A DNA stretch of 64,000 nt from positions 23,010,501 to 23,074,500 of the forward strand of contig CM055317.2 in NCBI GenBank assembly GCA_029255685.2, written 5' to 3'. Every line of letters begins with the position of its first letter. Position 1 is the stretch's first letter. The notes under the pieces were generated by a model, which saw only the letters and a program-made list of their open reading frames with translations, did no database searches and had not been told where the DNA came from. The translations under genes and the position numbers were made by a program. Below are positions 12,301 through 22,827 of this stretch, piece by piece. Source of the DNA: Silene conica. Lineage: Eukaryota; Streptophyta; Magnoliopsida; Caryophyllales; Caryophyllaceae.

Positions 12301-13752
12301 TCCGTCAAGCCGTTCACCACTGCCAATCTCCTCCTTCGTATCCCGGTCCTGTATGATACATGAAGTGGCATTAGTTATAACTTCACAATTCAGGGCGTCA
12401 CTTAACTGTGATGCAGAGATTAAGTTACAAGTCAATCGTGGTACAAATAAGACGGGATGAAGTGTAATATTTGAAGTAACAGGAACACGTCCTACAAGGG
12501 ATGCTTGAATTTTTGTACCGTCAGGTAAGCCCACAATACGACTCGGAATATTTTGAACATCAGTAAGGAGAGCAAAGTTGCCCGTTACATGATGAGAACA
12601 ACCCGTATCTAAGAGCCACTTACCAGAATAATCATGACTTGGAGTACCATATACGTTTACCGAAGATGCGGAAGTAGTAGTGGGTGAAGTTTCAACCAAG
12701 GACTTTGCTGCGTGAGTATAAATAGCATTAGTGGCAGTAGGATTCCCATCAGTTCTCCCATTACCATTACTATCACCACCCTGCGTTTTCTCACCCCCAC
12801 CGCCGAGGCCACGGCCACTCCCACGTCCACGAGTGGAGGACCCACGGCCAGAACCCCGTTGTGTACCTTTAAGCTCGTAGTACCAATCCGGAACCTCCCC
12901 GAGTAAATCGAAGCACATGCTACGGTCGTGACCGTTACGATTACAATTATTACAGTGTAATTTCTGCCGTTCTGTCCTAGTCATCTGTGTCGGAGGTTTA
13001 TTAGGGGGCCGACGAGCAGTGGTAACATTGAAACTAGCTAATTCGGGTTTAGGTTCAGAAACAGTACCCACACCCCTCACTCGCTCCTCCTGACACAACA
13101 TATGAAAAGCTCTAGCGACCGTAGGGGAAGGAGTTTGCGCCAATATAACAGATCTAAGGGAAGAATAAGGTTGAGGCAGGAGCCCTAACAAAAACGCATG
13201 TAGGCGTTCGGACTCACGACGTTCAAGGTGTTGCTTCGCACTAGTGCAAACGGCACAACACTTGCAATCAATTATGGGCTGAAGTTTGTCGAGATCATCC
13301 CATAATTGACATAGCTTCCCATAATAAACGGTAATAGACATACCTTCCGTTTGACGGCAATCCCGTAAGTCACCGATGATCTGTTGAACCCGAGCACCGT
13401 CGACAACGCCGAACCTCTCCTGTAACGCATCCCACAGTTCCTTCGCGTTGTCAAATTTTGGAAGCAGACCACGAACTTCCGGTGTTATGGTGTTTCGCAG
13501 CCACGAAACAATCATGGAGTGAAGAGTCACCCAATCGTCATCAGTACAAGGTTTTTTTGGTTCGTTAATGCTACCATTAACAAAAACATACTTCCGTCGC
13601 GATTGTAGCGCGAGACGGACATCATGGGACCAGTCATTGTAGTTATCAGGGGTGAGGCGAATAGAGGTGATGGAATCACCGGGTCGATCTTGTGGACCGA
13701 GATAAAACGGGGAAGAAGAATCGATTTTCTGAGACGTTTCGCCGTTCGTCAT
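9400..13752 (-). CDS. copia gag-pol polyprotein, 1450 aa, intact
   Basis: One uninterrupted frame encodes all copia domains in order. Gag covers about residues 1-260, with a Cys cluster near 163-169 and a CCHC zinc knuckle (C267, C270, H275, C280). A Gly/Arg-rich linker follows. The aspartic protease carries DTG at about 382-384. The integrase has a GAG-pre-integrase LWHNRLGH motif, catalytic-core motifs near 569 (DLWGPY) and 629 (DNGTEF), and GTPQQNGRVERKH. The RVT_2 reverse transcriptase has YVDD near 1132. RNase H starts near 1295 (WCDSDWAACPETRRS) with an SSAEAEYRAL motif. The start ATG lies 46 bp after the primer binding site. The TGA stop overlaps the polypurine tract, so there is no 3' untranslated gap. 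No stop or frameshift is seen, so it could still be active. Confidence 0.96.
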   Translation of the reverse strand: MTNGETSQKIDSSSPFYLGPQDRPGDSITSIRLTPDNYNDWSHDVRLALQSRRKYVFVNGSINEPKKPCTDDDWVTLHSMIVSWLRNTITPEVRGLLPKFDNAKELWDALQERFGVVDGARVQQIIGDLRDCRQTEGMSITVYYGKLCQLWDDLDKLQPIIDCKCCAVCTSAKQHLERRESERLHAFLLGLLPQPYSSLRSVILAQTPSPTVARAFHMLCQEERVRGVGTVSEPKPELASFNVTTARRPPNKPPTQMTRTERQKLHCNNCNRNGHDRSMCFDLLGEVPDWYYELKGTQRGSGRGSSTRGRGSGRGLGGGGEKTQGGDSNGNGRTDGNPTATNAIYTHAAKSLVETSPTTTSASSVNVYGTPSHDYSGKWLLDTGCSHHVTGNFALLTDVQNIPSRIVGLPDGTKIQASLVGRVPVTSNITLHPVLFVPRLTCNLISASQLSDALNCEVITNATSCIIQDRDTKEEIGSGERLDGLYYLRAALESAHAVQTGLSFTLWHNRLGHPSEQILRLLPVLNSKEQSLAQPCEVCHRAKHIRNSFPLSSNNSLHAFEIIHCDLWGPYDVPSTTGARYFLTLVDDFSRGVWIYLLNNKTDVALKFKLFMAMLKRQFSAKIKIVRSDNGTEFHTLKPYFSEHGILFQSSCVGTPQQNGRVERKHQHILNVARALRFQGNLPIKFWGECALAAASIINRTPSRLLNGLTPYERIYGKAPNFHMLRVFGSLCFAHNQKTKGDKFASRSRKCVFMGYPAGQKGWYLYDLDRREFFVSRDVKFYEDKFPFQNASTSPIIDPSVNAPISDLVIHWEDTLLPPVDPVPESAPASPSPDSPSNPVINPHDSVVSPTTDTVPFSSPSVQPARGRGQRTRVPNSNYRDYILDFDSDDSSEGSPSSASRLTVTSPSSGTPYPLANYLSCSKFSTPYRSYLAALTSHTEPRNFKEAVKSPDWRKAMEAEMRALIANKTWVLDVLPPGKKALGSKWLYKIKYKSDSSIERFKARLVVFGNHQTEGVDYDETFAPVAKMTTVRTFLSVAAAKNWHLHQMDVHNAFLHGDLEEEVFMRLPPGFTAPTPGLVCRLKKSLYGLKQAPRCWFAKLGSALKQYGFSQSYYDYSLFTYVKDAIRLNVLIYVDDLIVSGNDLPSLVTFKAYLHKCFHMKDLGDLKYFLGLEVARNPDGVFLCQRKYALDIINEVGLLGCKPAATPLEQHHQLGRNESPFLSDPEKYRRLVGRLVYLAVTRPDICYTVHTLSQFMNTPREAHWQAALRTVRYLKGTPGQGILLSTRSNMKLSGWCDSDWAACPETRRSLSGWVVYFGSSLVSWKTKKQHTVSLSSAEAEYRALRAVTGEIKWLTGLLGDLGVPHPESVDVFSDSQSALHIAQNPVFHERTKHIEIDCHFVRDAIKDGLIAPFHVPTSAQLADVLTKALGVTHFQSIVRKLGIVNPYAPT

Positions 13753-13797
13753 ATCGACGGCTAGGTTTTTGCAGTTTAGAATTTTAATTGTGTTAAT

Positions 13798-13810
13798 GGC
13801 TCTGATACCA
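13798..13810 (-). other. Primer binding site (initiator tRNA-Met)
   Basis: On the element strand TGGTATCAGAGCC directly follows the 5' LTR. This is the classic copia primer site complementary to the 3' end of plant initiator methionine tRNA. Confidence 0.93.
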
Positions 13811-13984
13811 TGTTAAACACAAAATAGTATCAAACGCTTGCCGTTTCTTATTCATCACAGGAGATAATATATAGCAAAGTTATGACATTAGTCTTAGGGT
13901 TTTACGTAGCCCAATACATGAGACATACTAATGATGGGCTTAACAAGCCATTAGGATAATATAATAATCCATAATAATCCATTA
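13811..13984 (-). repeat. 5' LTR of the young copia element
   Basis: 174 bp, apparently identical to the 3' LTR at 9219-9392. It is bounded by the primer site on one side and the AGTTT target duplication on the other. Confidence 0.95.
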
Positions 13985-13989
13985 AGTTT

Positions 13990-14531
13990 AGCTTGTAAAA
14001 TCAACGAGCAATATAAAATATCAACAGTTATGATATGTTTGTGGCCATTTATTAGAAAAAAATATTAATATCGTTACTTAGTTCATTGAATTGATGATAA
14101 ACTATTTATTAATAGTTGGGTAAAGTGTTAGAGTAGTGATCATTTTGAAATTGTTTGTCTATATTTATTAAGGACTGTTTAATCATTAAATAATGGTAAC
14201 TTGTTAATAAATCAAAATAGTTACATATTTAGTTACAATGGATACAATGGAATGAGAAAGAAAAGAAAAGGGATACACAACAAGAACAAAGAAATAATGG
14301 AATATGAAAGAACGGAAAAAATACACAACAATAACACAAGAATAACGTTGATATGTTGAGGGGGATGGTAGTAGGTTGGGGTTTCTTTGGATATGATGGA
14401 ATGTCATGCAATGTTGTTCAAAAGAGTGATCGTAATTTGAGTAAAATAATAGGGCACAAAGTAGAATATATCTGACCAATCACAAACACGGATAAAGCCG
14501 TCACAAATGAAATTTTTTGTTGCATTATATA
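13990..14531. other. Unassigned AT-rich DNA
   Basis: Sequence between the copia target duplication and a gypsy LTR. Overlapping minus-strand ORFs (14204-14479 and 14229-14411) are hydrophobic and low-complexity and are not supported as genes. Confidence 0.45.
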
Positions 14532-15834
14532 TGTAACACTCCCATATAGGGATATACTAAGGCGCGCTTACACCAATGACTACCATAGCATAAAGGAATG
14601 CTACCATCTTGCTTGCCCGAGGTAGTAAGCATTGTAGTTACCATAATGAAACAACTTAAATGTATAAGCTTTAAATCAAATCAAATTACAAATGCCTCAA
14701 ATTCGAAATGTAAAAATACAAAGTTTCCAAGTGTTAATAAAAAAAAGCGGAAACTAGGCTACGACATCTCTAAGTGAAGGCTATGCCCCAAGCCATGTCT
14801 CGAGGATCTAACACTACCAACTTACTAATCAACTGCTCACCATCCCCGAATAAATAACCACAATTTAGAACAACCAAATGGGGTCAACCAACTGTATAAA
14901 CAACATAAATAGTACCAAAAATATAACATAATAGTCCATACACAACCATATGAATAATCTCCAAACTCCATTGTCACCATTATTACACATGCATGGCAAC
15001 ATGTAGCATAATCAGATTACCGATCGCAACATGTAATCCACACCGCTAGTGGAGATCACACCCTTACCACTTAAGCCTCGCTCATCACAACGAGCGTACC
15101 TAGATCATTAATATACACATCCTTCATGTTTAGGGACTCACGATGGGCGAACATGAGATTGGAACCATCTCCCAACAATGGTCTTACAATCAAAAATTCA
15201 TACCAACACAAATATGCATATACATAATCAACAAACATAGACCGTCGCATACAACATCCAACACAATATACATTGACTGCGTAGGGAAACCCTACATTTT
15301 TAGCAAATTCACGGATTCCACGGCAAGACTAGAATTAATCATATACGAAGTTCTCACTTATTTCATCACATAACATCTATCACAATATGATAACAAGATC
15401 TAACCCAAACTCTAGCGTTCAAATCAATAAACAAACACAAGATCTACTTACCGACAATAAGACGGGTGCAGAACACGATCTACGATCGAACAACAGCGAT
15501 TCCTTGCAAGATATTGATTAAAGGTGACTAGGGTTGAGATTGAGAGGAAAAACTTATTAAGAATATGTTTTGACGGAATGAAAATGTTTTAAGTATAATC
15601 CCACACATTCTAATTAATTCCCCGCAGAACCGTTACCAGACCGGGTACTTGACCGGTACACGATCGAGTACGCTGTAATTGACCGAGTATCAACAATACT
15701 TGACCGAGTACACAATACTCAACTGAGTATAACCTATACTCGACTGAGTATCTCCTAGGAAGACTCTGACAGAAACCTCAAAACACGACCTACTCGATCG
15801 AGTACCCAACAGCTAAACGGGGGAAGTATTACAG
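14532..15834 (-). repeat. Gypsy-type LTR (3' LTR of a minus-strand element)
   Basis: The block begins TGTAACACTCCC and ends GTATTACA, so it has TG...CA ends. A polypurine-like tract (AAGGGGGAAGAC on the minus strand) follows at 15835-15846. About 180 bp near 15630-15810 is packed with short palindromes of the CGATCG/ACCGAGTA type. Related sequence is found at about 20700-21403 and 23036-23403. Interior coding remnants to the right are read on the minus strand, which makes this the 3' LTR. Confidence 0.7.
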
Positions 15835-16077
15835 TCTTCCCCCTTAAAAAAAAATTCCATCCCCGAAGTTCGCTACCAAACCTGCATAAAACAACACCTC
15901 TCAACAACAACACTCCACAAAATTGCATACCAAACCTCCACTGACACCATATAACCATAAAACTACATCCCAAAGATGCACCAAACATAAAAAGACTTAC
16001 AATAAAACCGAGTCAAGACAACTTAAAATATAAAACAATCATCTCCTACCCCCTAAAAGAAACATGTATGTTACGTC

Positions 16078-16416
16078 CTCGTAACTAGGGCTGTACAATG
16101 GGCTGGGCCGGGTCGGGTCGGGCCAGGGCTGGGCTGGGTCGGGCCAGGAAAAGTCAGCCCTGGCCCAGTCCTATAGGGCTGCTAGTTGTGTTTGTGGGCT
16201 GTATTTGTGTTAGTTATGTTAGTTTTATTAGTGGGCTGGGCCGGGCTGCATTTCACACAGGGCTGGATAGGGCTGGGCTGACAAAATTCGGCCCTGGCCC
16301 TATTCGCTACCAGGCTGGGCTGACTCAGCCCTAGCCCTGTGTGGGCTACAAAAATTGGCCCACGTAACAGGGCTGGGCCGGGCTGGCCCGCTACGTTGTC
16401 CAGCTCTACTCGTAAC
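16078..16416. mobile_element. Non-autonomous hAT element (GC-rich MITE)
   Basis: The element is 16086-16408 (323 bp), flanked by a perfect 8-bp duplication CTCGTAAC (16078-16085 and 16409-16416), the hAT signature length. Terminal inverted repeats start TAGGGCTGTACAA on the left and TAGAGCTGGACAA on the right when reversed. The interior is GC-rich and made of GGGCTGGGCC-type repeats, in strong contrast with its surroundings. It has no transposase. An ORF across it (16098-16334) is repeat-driven and not a gene. Confidence 0.85.
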
Positions 16417-17323
16417 CATAATTACATGCTCAACCAGATGTGGATAATGCTCCCTCATAGCCTCTTCCGGTTCCTAAGTAGCCTCCTCAATGTTATGGTG
16501 ACCATGATATCTTAAGTGGCTTAGTTTCGTCGGTTCTTGTTTTGCGTATTTTGTTATCCAAAATATTTTTAAGCACTTCCACAAAGGTTAGAGTCTCATA
16601 CTCTCATATAACTCAACATACTCAACCTCAAGTACATGAGACGAATCACAAACATACTTCCAAAATTAAGACACATGGAAAATGTTATGCACACGATCCA
16701 AAGCTGGTGGTAAAGCCAAATAATAAGCTATGTCCCCAATCCAATCAAGAATCTCATAAGGGTCTATAAACTTCTGACTCAGCTTTCCCCACTTCCCAAA
16801 GCTCATCCCCCGACGCATGCATGGGTGACACCTTAAGCGATACCTTATCCTCGACCTGAAACTCGACATCCCGATGATGTAAGTCCGCATAACTCTTTTG
16901 TTGATCTTATGCCGCTTTCATCTTTTGCCGAATCAGGTGAACTTGTTCAACCATATCCTGAATCGTTTGGCTAACCCAAAATCATCACTACCTTTGAACT
17001 GACGTCTTAACAAACTAGACTCTTACACTTCCTTCCATACAATGCCTCAAAATGAGCTATCTCGATACTGGTATGGTAACCGTCATTGTAGGAAAACTCA
17101 ATCAAGTCCAAACGGTTCTGCCAGCTACCCCCAAACTCCATCACACAAGTGCGAAGCATATCCTCCAAGGTCTTTATGGCTCTCTCAGTCTGATCATTGG
17201 TAGTAGGATGAAATGCAGTACTCAACTTTAAGGTAGTCCCCATCATCTCTTGTAGTTCCTGCCAAAACCTGGAAATGAATCGTGCATCACAATTCAACAC
17301 AATGTCTTTTGGCACTGCATGTT
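16410..17323 (-). pseudogene. Gypsy pol fragment: integrase core and C-terminus
   Basis: The minus-strand frame 17007-17315 has gypsy integrase-core motifs: a DARFISRFWQELQ stretch, then an altered TAFHPTTNDQTER box, then SYNDGYHTSIE and ALYGRKC. Nearer the 3' end, 16666-16890 retains RGMSFGKWGKLS, PYEILDWIGDIAYYLALP and VHNIFHVS, the segment that follows integrase in chromoviral gypsy elements. Further downstream another frame keeps HVLEVEYVEL and an EEAMREHYPHL-like end. Frames are broken by stops between these blocks, so nothing functional remains. Confidence 0.8.
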
Positions 17324-18067
17324 ATTTCTGTAAAACCCCTCGCGAAAGCGGAAAATTAAAACACACGAAGTACTAAAAATGCAGCGAAATTAAAACTTTT
17401 TAAACATAAACATCATGCGAGGTGAATTAAAACTGAAACTGGAAACTGAAACTGATATAAACAAAATGGATAAGTATAACAGTTCTAAGTACTGAAAACC
17501 AAAATAAATACAAAGCCTGGGATGGAACATCCCTACAGGCACCAAAAGATAACTGTATCAAAAACTAAGAGTCTAGCTAATCGATAAACGTGTAAGTCAT
17601 ATGATGAAAGGATCATCACTCGCTAGCTCTCAAGTGAACCCCGATCCAACCTGCATGTACCTACATACATGAAAACATGTACGCCACAATCAGTGGGGAG
17701 TGACTAGAGTTCTCCTAGCCACCTTTTGTAACGACACGTAACAAGTAAAGCAATACAGAATACTCCAACATATATGAACATGTGAAGCATAAACATCTCA
17801 TCAACTGCTCTCATACTATCATGCAATACTAATGCACGGCTCTCAACCAACTTCATAAACCGTTAGGAAGGAGAGCCGGTTTCCCTACTGGTTACCCAGT
17901 CGGGGGTCTTTCAATCCAACTATTTATGAAACCGATCATAGAGTCATCAAATGCCTTGGATGAACAAACTATAACTCAAGCAACATAATCATCAACTTCA
18001 TCATGCATATCTGACACTGTACCAATCTCAGGGCAAACAGATATGAACATCAATAAACACTAGCAAT

Positions 18068-18348
18068 GGGTCCAGAGGTGAACTTAACACATATCCCACT
18101 ACCAAACAATGTCGGGTCCAGAGGTGCACTTAACACATATCCCAACATGCAAATCAAGTAAAGGGTCCAGAGGTGAACTTAACACATATCCCTATACATA
18201 CAATTTAAGTAAAGGGTCCAGAGGTGAACTTAACACATATCCCTAATCACGATTCAGTAATGGGTCCAGAGGTGAGCTTAACACATATCCCATCACGCGA
18301 CATACAAAACACGTAGTGGGTCCAGAGGTGAACTTAACACATATCCCA
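18068..18348. repeat. Six tandem repeats, period 46-56 bp
   Basis: Copies begin gggtccagaggtg at 18068, 18114, 18163, 18214, 18262 and 18318. Each carries an about 30-bp core ending in acacatatccc that is almost invariant; the spacers between cores vary in sequence and length. This pattern suggests a conserved core rather than simple recent slippage. Confidence 0.92.
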
Positions 18349-18650
18349 CCACGCGACATCCAACTCAACCATTAGCATCCAAAGATAGAAACTAACCTAT
18401 AGCTCTACTTCTTAAACCACTAAACAACACTTAATTGACCCCGGGAACTAAGTTGAGGGAGAGCCGTTTCCCTTTCGGTTACCCAACCGGGGGGTCTCTA
18501 TCCTCACTCCATTCCCGAACCCAATATAGTGCCGCCTATCCTCCGGGGACCTCAAATACATATCAAAGATACAAGGAACGAGTTTCAATCAAAACTGATC
18601 AACCGATTAAAAGTTATGAACGAAATACGGATTTAAAACAAGCTACAGGA

Positions 18651-18953
18651 GTCCCCAGCCGGTCGGCAGGCAGCCGGTCGGCCGGCTGGTGATCCCTCTC
18701 AGCCTTCCTTCTTAAAAACCAAAGCAACAACAAAGGACTCCCAGCCGGCTGGCAGGCGGCCGGTCGGCCGGCTGGGAACCCAATTTTCCCTACGTTTCCC
18801 AAACTACGCAATACACTAGAAAAGCACTCCCAGCCGGCTGGCAGGCGGCCGGTCTGCCGGCTGGGCTTCCTATTCCTACATTCTCAAAATTTCGCAAAAA
18901 CAACATAAGGCCTTCCCAGCCGGTCGACCGGCGGCCGGTCGGTCGACCGGCTC
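18651..18953. repeat. Four GC-rich palindromic units, about 88-bp spacing
   Basis: Units of 36-40 bp built from CCAGCCGG/CCGGCTGG half-sites occur at 18651-18690, 18740-18776, 18829-18865 and 18915-18953. Each can fold into a strong hairpin. The AT-rich spacers are dissimilar, so only the hairpins are kept. Confidence 0.88.
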
Positions 18954-19858
18954 AGAGAGCCTGATCCTAAAATCGCATTTTACAGTGATTTCAATTCTTC
19001 AACAATTCGATATCAAACTTTAAAATTCGCATCAACACAAGTTTACCCATTATTACCAATCATTCAATAACACTATCTAACAGCAAACAAACCCATAACA
19101 ATCCTCAAAATGAACATGTGAAACATCAACAAGGCATGAATTCGTCACATAAGCACATTCCTAAACATATTACTAAGTCCTTTAATCATTCAACTTAAAC
19201 AAAATCAGAAACATTAACATGAACACAACAAAACTTGCTATTTTAACAAAAAGGCCGAGTTACTCGTAATCGTCACCTCAAAAGCAATCCGGCTCAAAGA
19301 TCTTCCTCTAAGATGAAGCTATCCACTTCCGGGTCGTCCAAGCCCACGCCTACAAGCACGAAAAACGAGATTAAGGACTGAAAATCGATTTAAGGAAAAA
19401 CAGTCAGATTTTCGAAGTGAAGGATTTGAAAAACGAAAGTGATAGATGGCTTGCAAATTCGATGAGGATTCCGAAAATGTTATTATTACCTTGATTTGAT
19501 GAACGAATGATGAAGAAATGAGCAAAAGAAGATGAATAAAAATGGAGGTTTATGAAAATGAGTTTACTGTTATTATTTTGTTCTTGAGGATGAAGGATGT
19601 CGACACAATTGATTTTAAGGGGCTTGAGGATTGTCCTTTCCGTGTTAAATGAAACGGGTTAGGATACTTGAACGGATATTTAAGATGTGAACTTAAATTA
19701 CCAAGTTTGTATTCGTCTTAAGGACTTAAGGTTCTTAAGACGGATCTTACTATTTATTTAAAATACTTTTCGATAAACAATTAAAATATTGTTTTATTAC
19801 TTAAAATAATTAAAAGCCTTTAAATATAAATCACGAAAATACGGGATGTTACAGTTTC

Positions 19859-20530
19859 ACTACATTCTTCTTTTAAGCATTAGAGCTCAATCTCATTCCA
19901 AATATCTTTCACGGGAATAAAATGAGTTGAATTAGTCCAATGATCAACAATCACCCATATCATATTGTTACCCTGCTGAGTTCGAGGTAACCCGGCCCAC
20001 AAAGAATTCCATAGATTCAGCCTCTTATTTTCACATTCATACCTCTACTGATTGAATCTTACGCAGTGGTATGCGCTATTCTCCCTTAACCCTCTAACAT
20101 GTCAAACAACGAGCAGCGAACTCTGCCACATCTCTCTTCATCTCAGGCTACCAGAAAGTTTTATTAAGGTCCTTATACAATTTTTCACCCCATGGATGCA
20201 CAAAATATGGTGTGCATTGGGCCTCTATCATGATCATCATCCTCAGCTCGGTATCCTACGATACACACTAACTCGCATCAAACCAAACACTCTCATCTGT
20301 GTCCACTAAAAACCTCGAAGGTAAGTACCACCCTGTTTCACCTTCTATTTCCACTCCCGGATCTTAGGATCAAGTAACCGCTTTCCCCGGATATCATCAT
20401 AAACCCAGGCTCGATCATCAGGTCACTAATAGCATCCCCGTTCTCAATCATATGGATGCGCATATACACTACTTCTTCCTTGAACCACATTAGTGACATA
20501 GTTGTGCATAAAGAATGTACACTCTATCAA
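19859..20530 (-). pseudogene. Gypsy integrase N-terminal remnant
   Basis: Minus-strand translation of about 20050-20180 gives a KLYKDLNKTFW...PEMKRDVAEFAARCLTC-like segment. This is the H2C2 zinc-binding region before the gypsy integrase core. It is interrupted by stops. It is the natural upstream continuation of the integrase core at 17007-17315, now separated by the solo LTR. Confidence 0.7.
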
Positions 20531-20689
20531 CTTAGACCATAAGCTACTGTAAAGTTCATATACCTTCTTTAATCTTATTAAATTATAAACTAACTCATTA
20601 CAGTATAAAATAACTCATAAAATAAGAGTAAAAATACTTACATTGAGTAGAGGAAATAAGGGCACAAAATCAACTCATTCATTTATGGT

Positions 20690-21403
20690 GGATCTAGTAC
20701 ATCCAAGGCCTTTAGAAAGGACCATCGGACTATGAAAGTGCTACCATCTCAGTTTCCCGAGGAATAATATCAAAGTAAAAACCGCAAGCAACCATTATTA
20801 TAAAGAATACTGTAATGTCTACAAGTCTCAAAACTCAAAAGAGTGAATACTGCGGAGGCTAAGTATAAAGTACTACGACGCTACAAAATTAAGTGAGACG
20901 ACCTATCCTCCCTAAGCAAGCATCATCAACAGCGGCGATCCTGAGACTCTACTCACCATTACATGGATCATCACAGTAAAATACAACTAGCGTCTGAATC
21001 TGATAAATAAGACGGACACATCACAAGTAACAACAATCACCAAAATCCGATATATCACAATAACTGATATCACAATCTCATCAACACATGTAGCAGCCTC
21101 TAGCCCCACATCAAATCCCCCACTTGTTCACGGCAAGGGGTACCCAGATCCTTAATGTGCACATCCCCTCCGTGGCGAGAACCACGAAAGGCGATCGTAG
21201 GATTGAGAGTCGTTTCCCATCACGGTCCCAACATATGTTCTTAATCAATAATCAGCAGTAACAGTGATATCAGATATACACAAGCAATAAGATCGTCACA
21301 ACAACATCTATCAGTTCTGAGTAGGGAAACCCTACCTCAAGGCAAATTCAAAGGAGTGCAAATCCAAGCTTTACAACCACAACTCTTCTACGAAGTCTCC
21401 TCC
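20690..21403 (-). repeat. Gypsy LTR-like fragment, left part
   Basis: This stretch follows the same plan as the LTR at 14532-15834: a gctaccatct...ttgcccgagg-like block near the left end and the gtagggaaaccctac palindrome near 21322. The CACTA element at 21404 interrupts it and its continuation appears at about 23036-23403. The left edge is uncertain. Confidence 0.5.
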
Positions 21404-21426
21404 CACTACAAGCAATACTGTATAGG

Positions 21427-21458
21427 GCGACTACACAGGCGACTGCCTGTGTAGTCGC
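21427..21458. repeat. Perfect hairpin in CACTA terminus
   Basis: gcgactacacaggc and its exact reverse complement are separated by gact, giving a 14-bp stem with a 4-base loop. It sits 23 bp inside the CACTA end and contains the GCGACT subterminal core, so it may bind the transposase accessory protein. Confidence 0.9.
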
Positions 21459-22827
21459 TGATTTAGTGACCGAAAAAAAAGCGGGTGACCGATTTCGGTG
21501 CCAAATTGGCGACCAAAAACTTATCCTAAAAAAATACGCGGGAATCTAGGGGCGACCATACGCCAAATTAGCGACCGAAATTGGTCGCTAAATTGGTGTC
21601 TGAATTCAGTCGCTAAATTAGCGACCAAATTCAGTCGCCAATTTAGTGTCCAATTTCGGTCGCTAAGTCCCTGTTATATTTTTTTTCCCATCTTCAACCC
21701 GTCATTTCCCCCTTCAACACAAAGCTTGAAAGAAAAAAACGCCCCAACCCTCGTCAACCTCTAAACCACCGTGCATTTACCGGACCACCGCAGTGACACC
21801 GTACCGGACCACCCACCACCGTCGTTCACCTACCTAATACTCCATTTTCAGGTTTGTAACGATTGAATAACTTAATTTATGTATTGAATACCTTAATAAT
21901 TTTATTTTAATTCGTAAGTTTAGTTCGTAATTAGATTATTAGGATGATTTTAATAACATTTGGATGTTTAGTAAGTTTCCAGTGTAAGTTAATTAGCCTT
22001 TTCGGAAACTATTTGTGATTAGGGTTAGAAATTGGGGAAAATTGGATGTTTGTTAAGACTAGTAGTTTAGTTAGTAATTAGATTTTTAGGATGATTTTGC
22101 TAACATTTTTTATATTTATTATGTTTGTATGTGCAATTTAATTAGTATTTTCAGTAATTAATTGGTGTTAGGGTTAGAAATTGACAAAAATTGGGAAAAA
22201 TTGGGTGTTATTGTTAAAGAGTGTTAGTATTGTTAGAAATTGGGAAAAAATTGTTGAATGTTATTATTGAAATTAGTACATTATTGTAAGTTATTGTGAA
22301 TATTTTTCGTGGAATAATGACTATTGACCTAGTACCCGTTCAAGAATTACTCGTTAGGAGTAATTCCCAAATAGTCCGTATTTTGGGACTGTATTTGTAT
22401 ATTTCAAGTCACTTAGGTAGTAAATACATATTTGTGATTTTATTAATGGGGAAAGAGTTTGATAACAATTCATTTAATGTTCTTCGAATACATATGTGAT
22501 CGAAATATAAATTTATTTCACATTGTGTATTTGAAGAATTGAGGGGAATTGCTGCCAATTTTTTTTTCCTCACTAATAAATCACAAATGTGTGTTTACTA
22601 GTGACTTGAAATATACATTGATGGGTTTAGGTTGGAGTGATAAGGGCCCAATTTAAATCTTGAAGTATATATATTGACTTGAATTCTTGAACTTATTTGT
22701 TGAAATATTATTGAAATTGTTGTGTGTTTATTAACTATATACTAGTGATTGGACTTAATTATTTGTTGTAATATTATTGAAAATCCTTAGTTTGGTTGCT
22801 GGTTTATTATATATTATCTAGATTAAA

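Larger units (their letters stand above)
9214..13989 (-). mobile_element. Complete Ty1/copia retrotransposon, young
   Basis: The element proper is 9219-13984 (4766 bp). It is flanked by a perfect 5-bp target duplication AGTTT (9214-9218 and 13985-13989). Its two 174-bp LTRs look identical by direct reading, which implies a recent insertion. On the element strand the LTRs begin TA and end CA rather than TG...CA. A primer site complementary to initiator tRNA-Met lies next to the 5' LTR, a G-rich polypurine tract lies next to the 3' LTR, and one open frame spans gag to RNase H. All parts needed for autonomous transposition appear present. Confidence 0.96.
17329..19853 (-). mobile_element. Solo LTR, about 2.5 kb, inside gypsy integrase
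   Basis: The insertion has TGTAAAACC...ATGTTACA ends and near-matching 5-bp flanks (ATTTC 17324-17328, GTTTC 19854-19858). It splits the gypsy integrase between its zinc-binding and core parts. No coding frame, primer site or polypurine tract is present inside, so it is read as a solo LTR left by recombination. It holds six copies of a 46-56-bp repeat (18068-18348) and four GC-rich hairpins (18651-18953). A conserved block near 17660-17720 matches, in opposite orientation, one near 34310-34375 in the solo LTR at 30922-34660, so the two belong to one family. Confidence 0.8.
15835..20530 (-). mobile_element. Decayed Ty3/gypsy interior, interrupted twice
   Basis: Minus-strand pieces of a gypsy polyprotein are recognisable in 3'-to-5' order of the element. 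They are a C-terminal segment (about 16410-16890), an integrase core (17007-17315) and an integrase zinc-binding region (about 19860-20320). The frame has many stops and shifts. A hAT MITE (16086-16408) and a solo LTR (17329-19853) have inserted into it. The C-terminal composition resembles the chromovirus (Tekay/Del) group, by memory of the family only. Confidence 0.75.

Noticed and set aside
14204..14479. Minus-strand ORFs of 60-91 codons
   Set aside because: Low-complexity hydrophobic products from an AT-rich stretch, with no family resemblance.
16098..16334. 78-codon ORF rich in Gly, Ala and Arg
   Set aside because: Produced by the GC-rich GGGCTGGGCC repeats of the hAT MITE.
18068..18348. 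CRISPR-like array (constant repeats, variable spacers)
   Set aside because: The host is a plant, the cores lie in an LTR, and spacer lengths vary without CRISPR-like regularity or cas genes.
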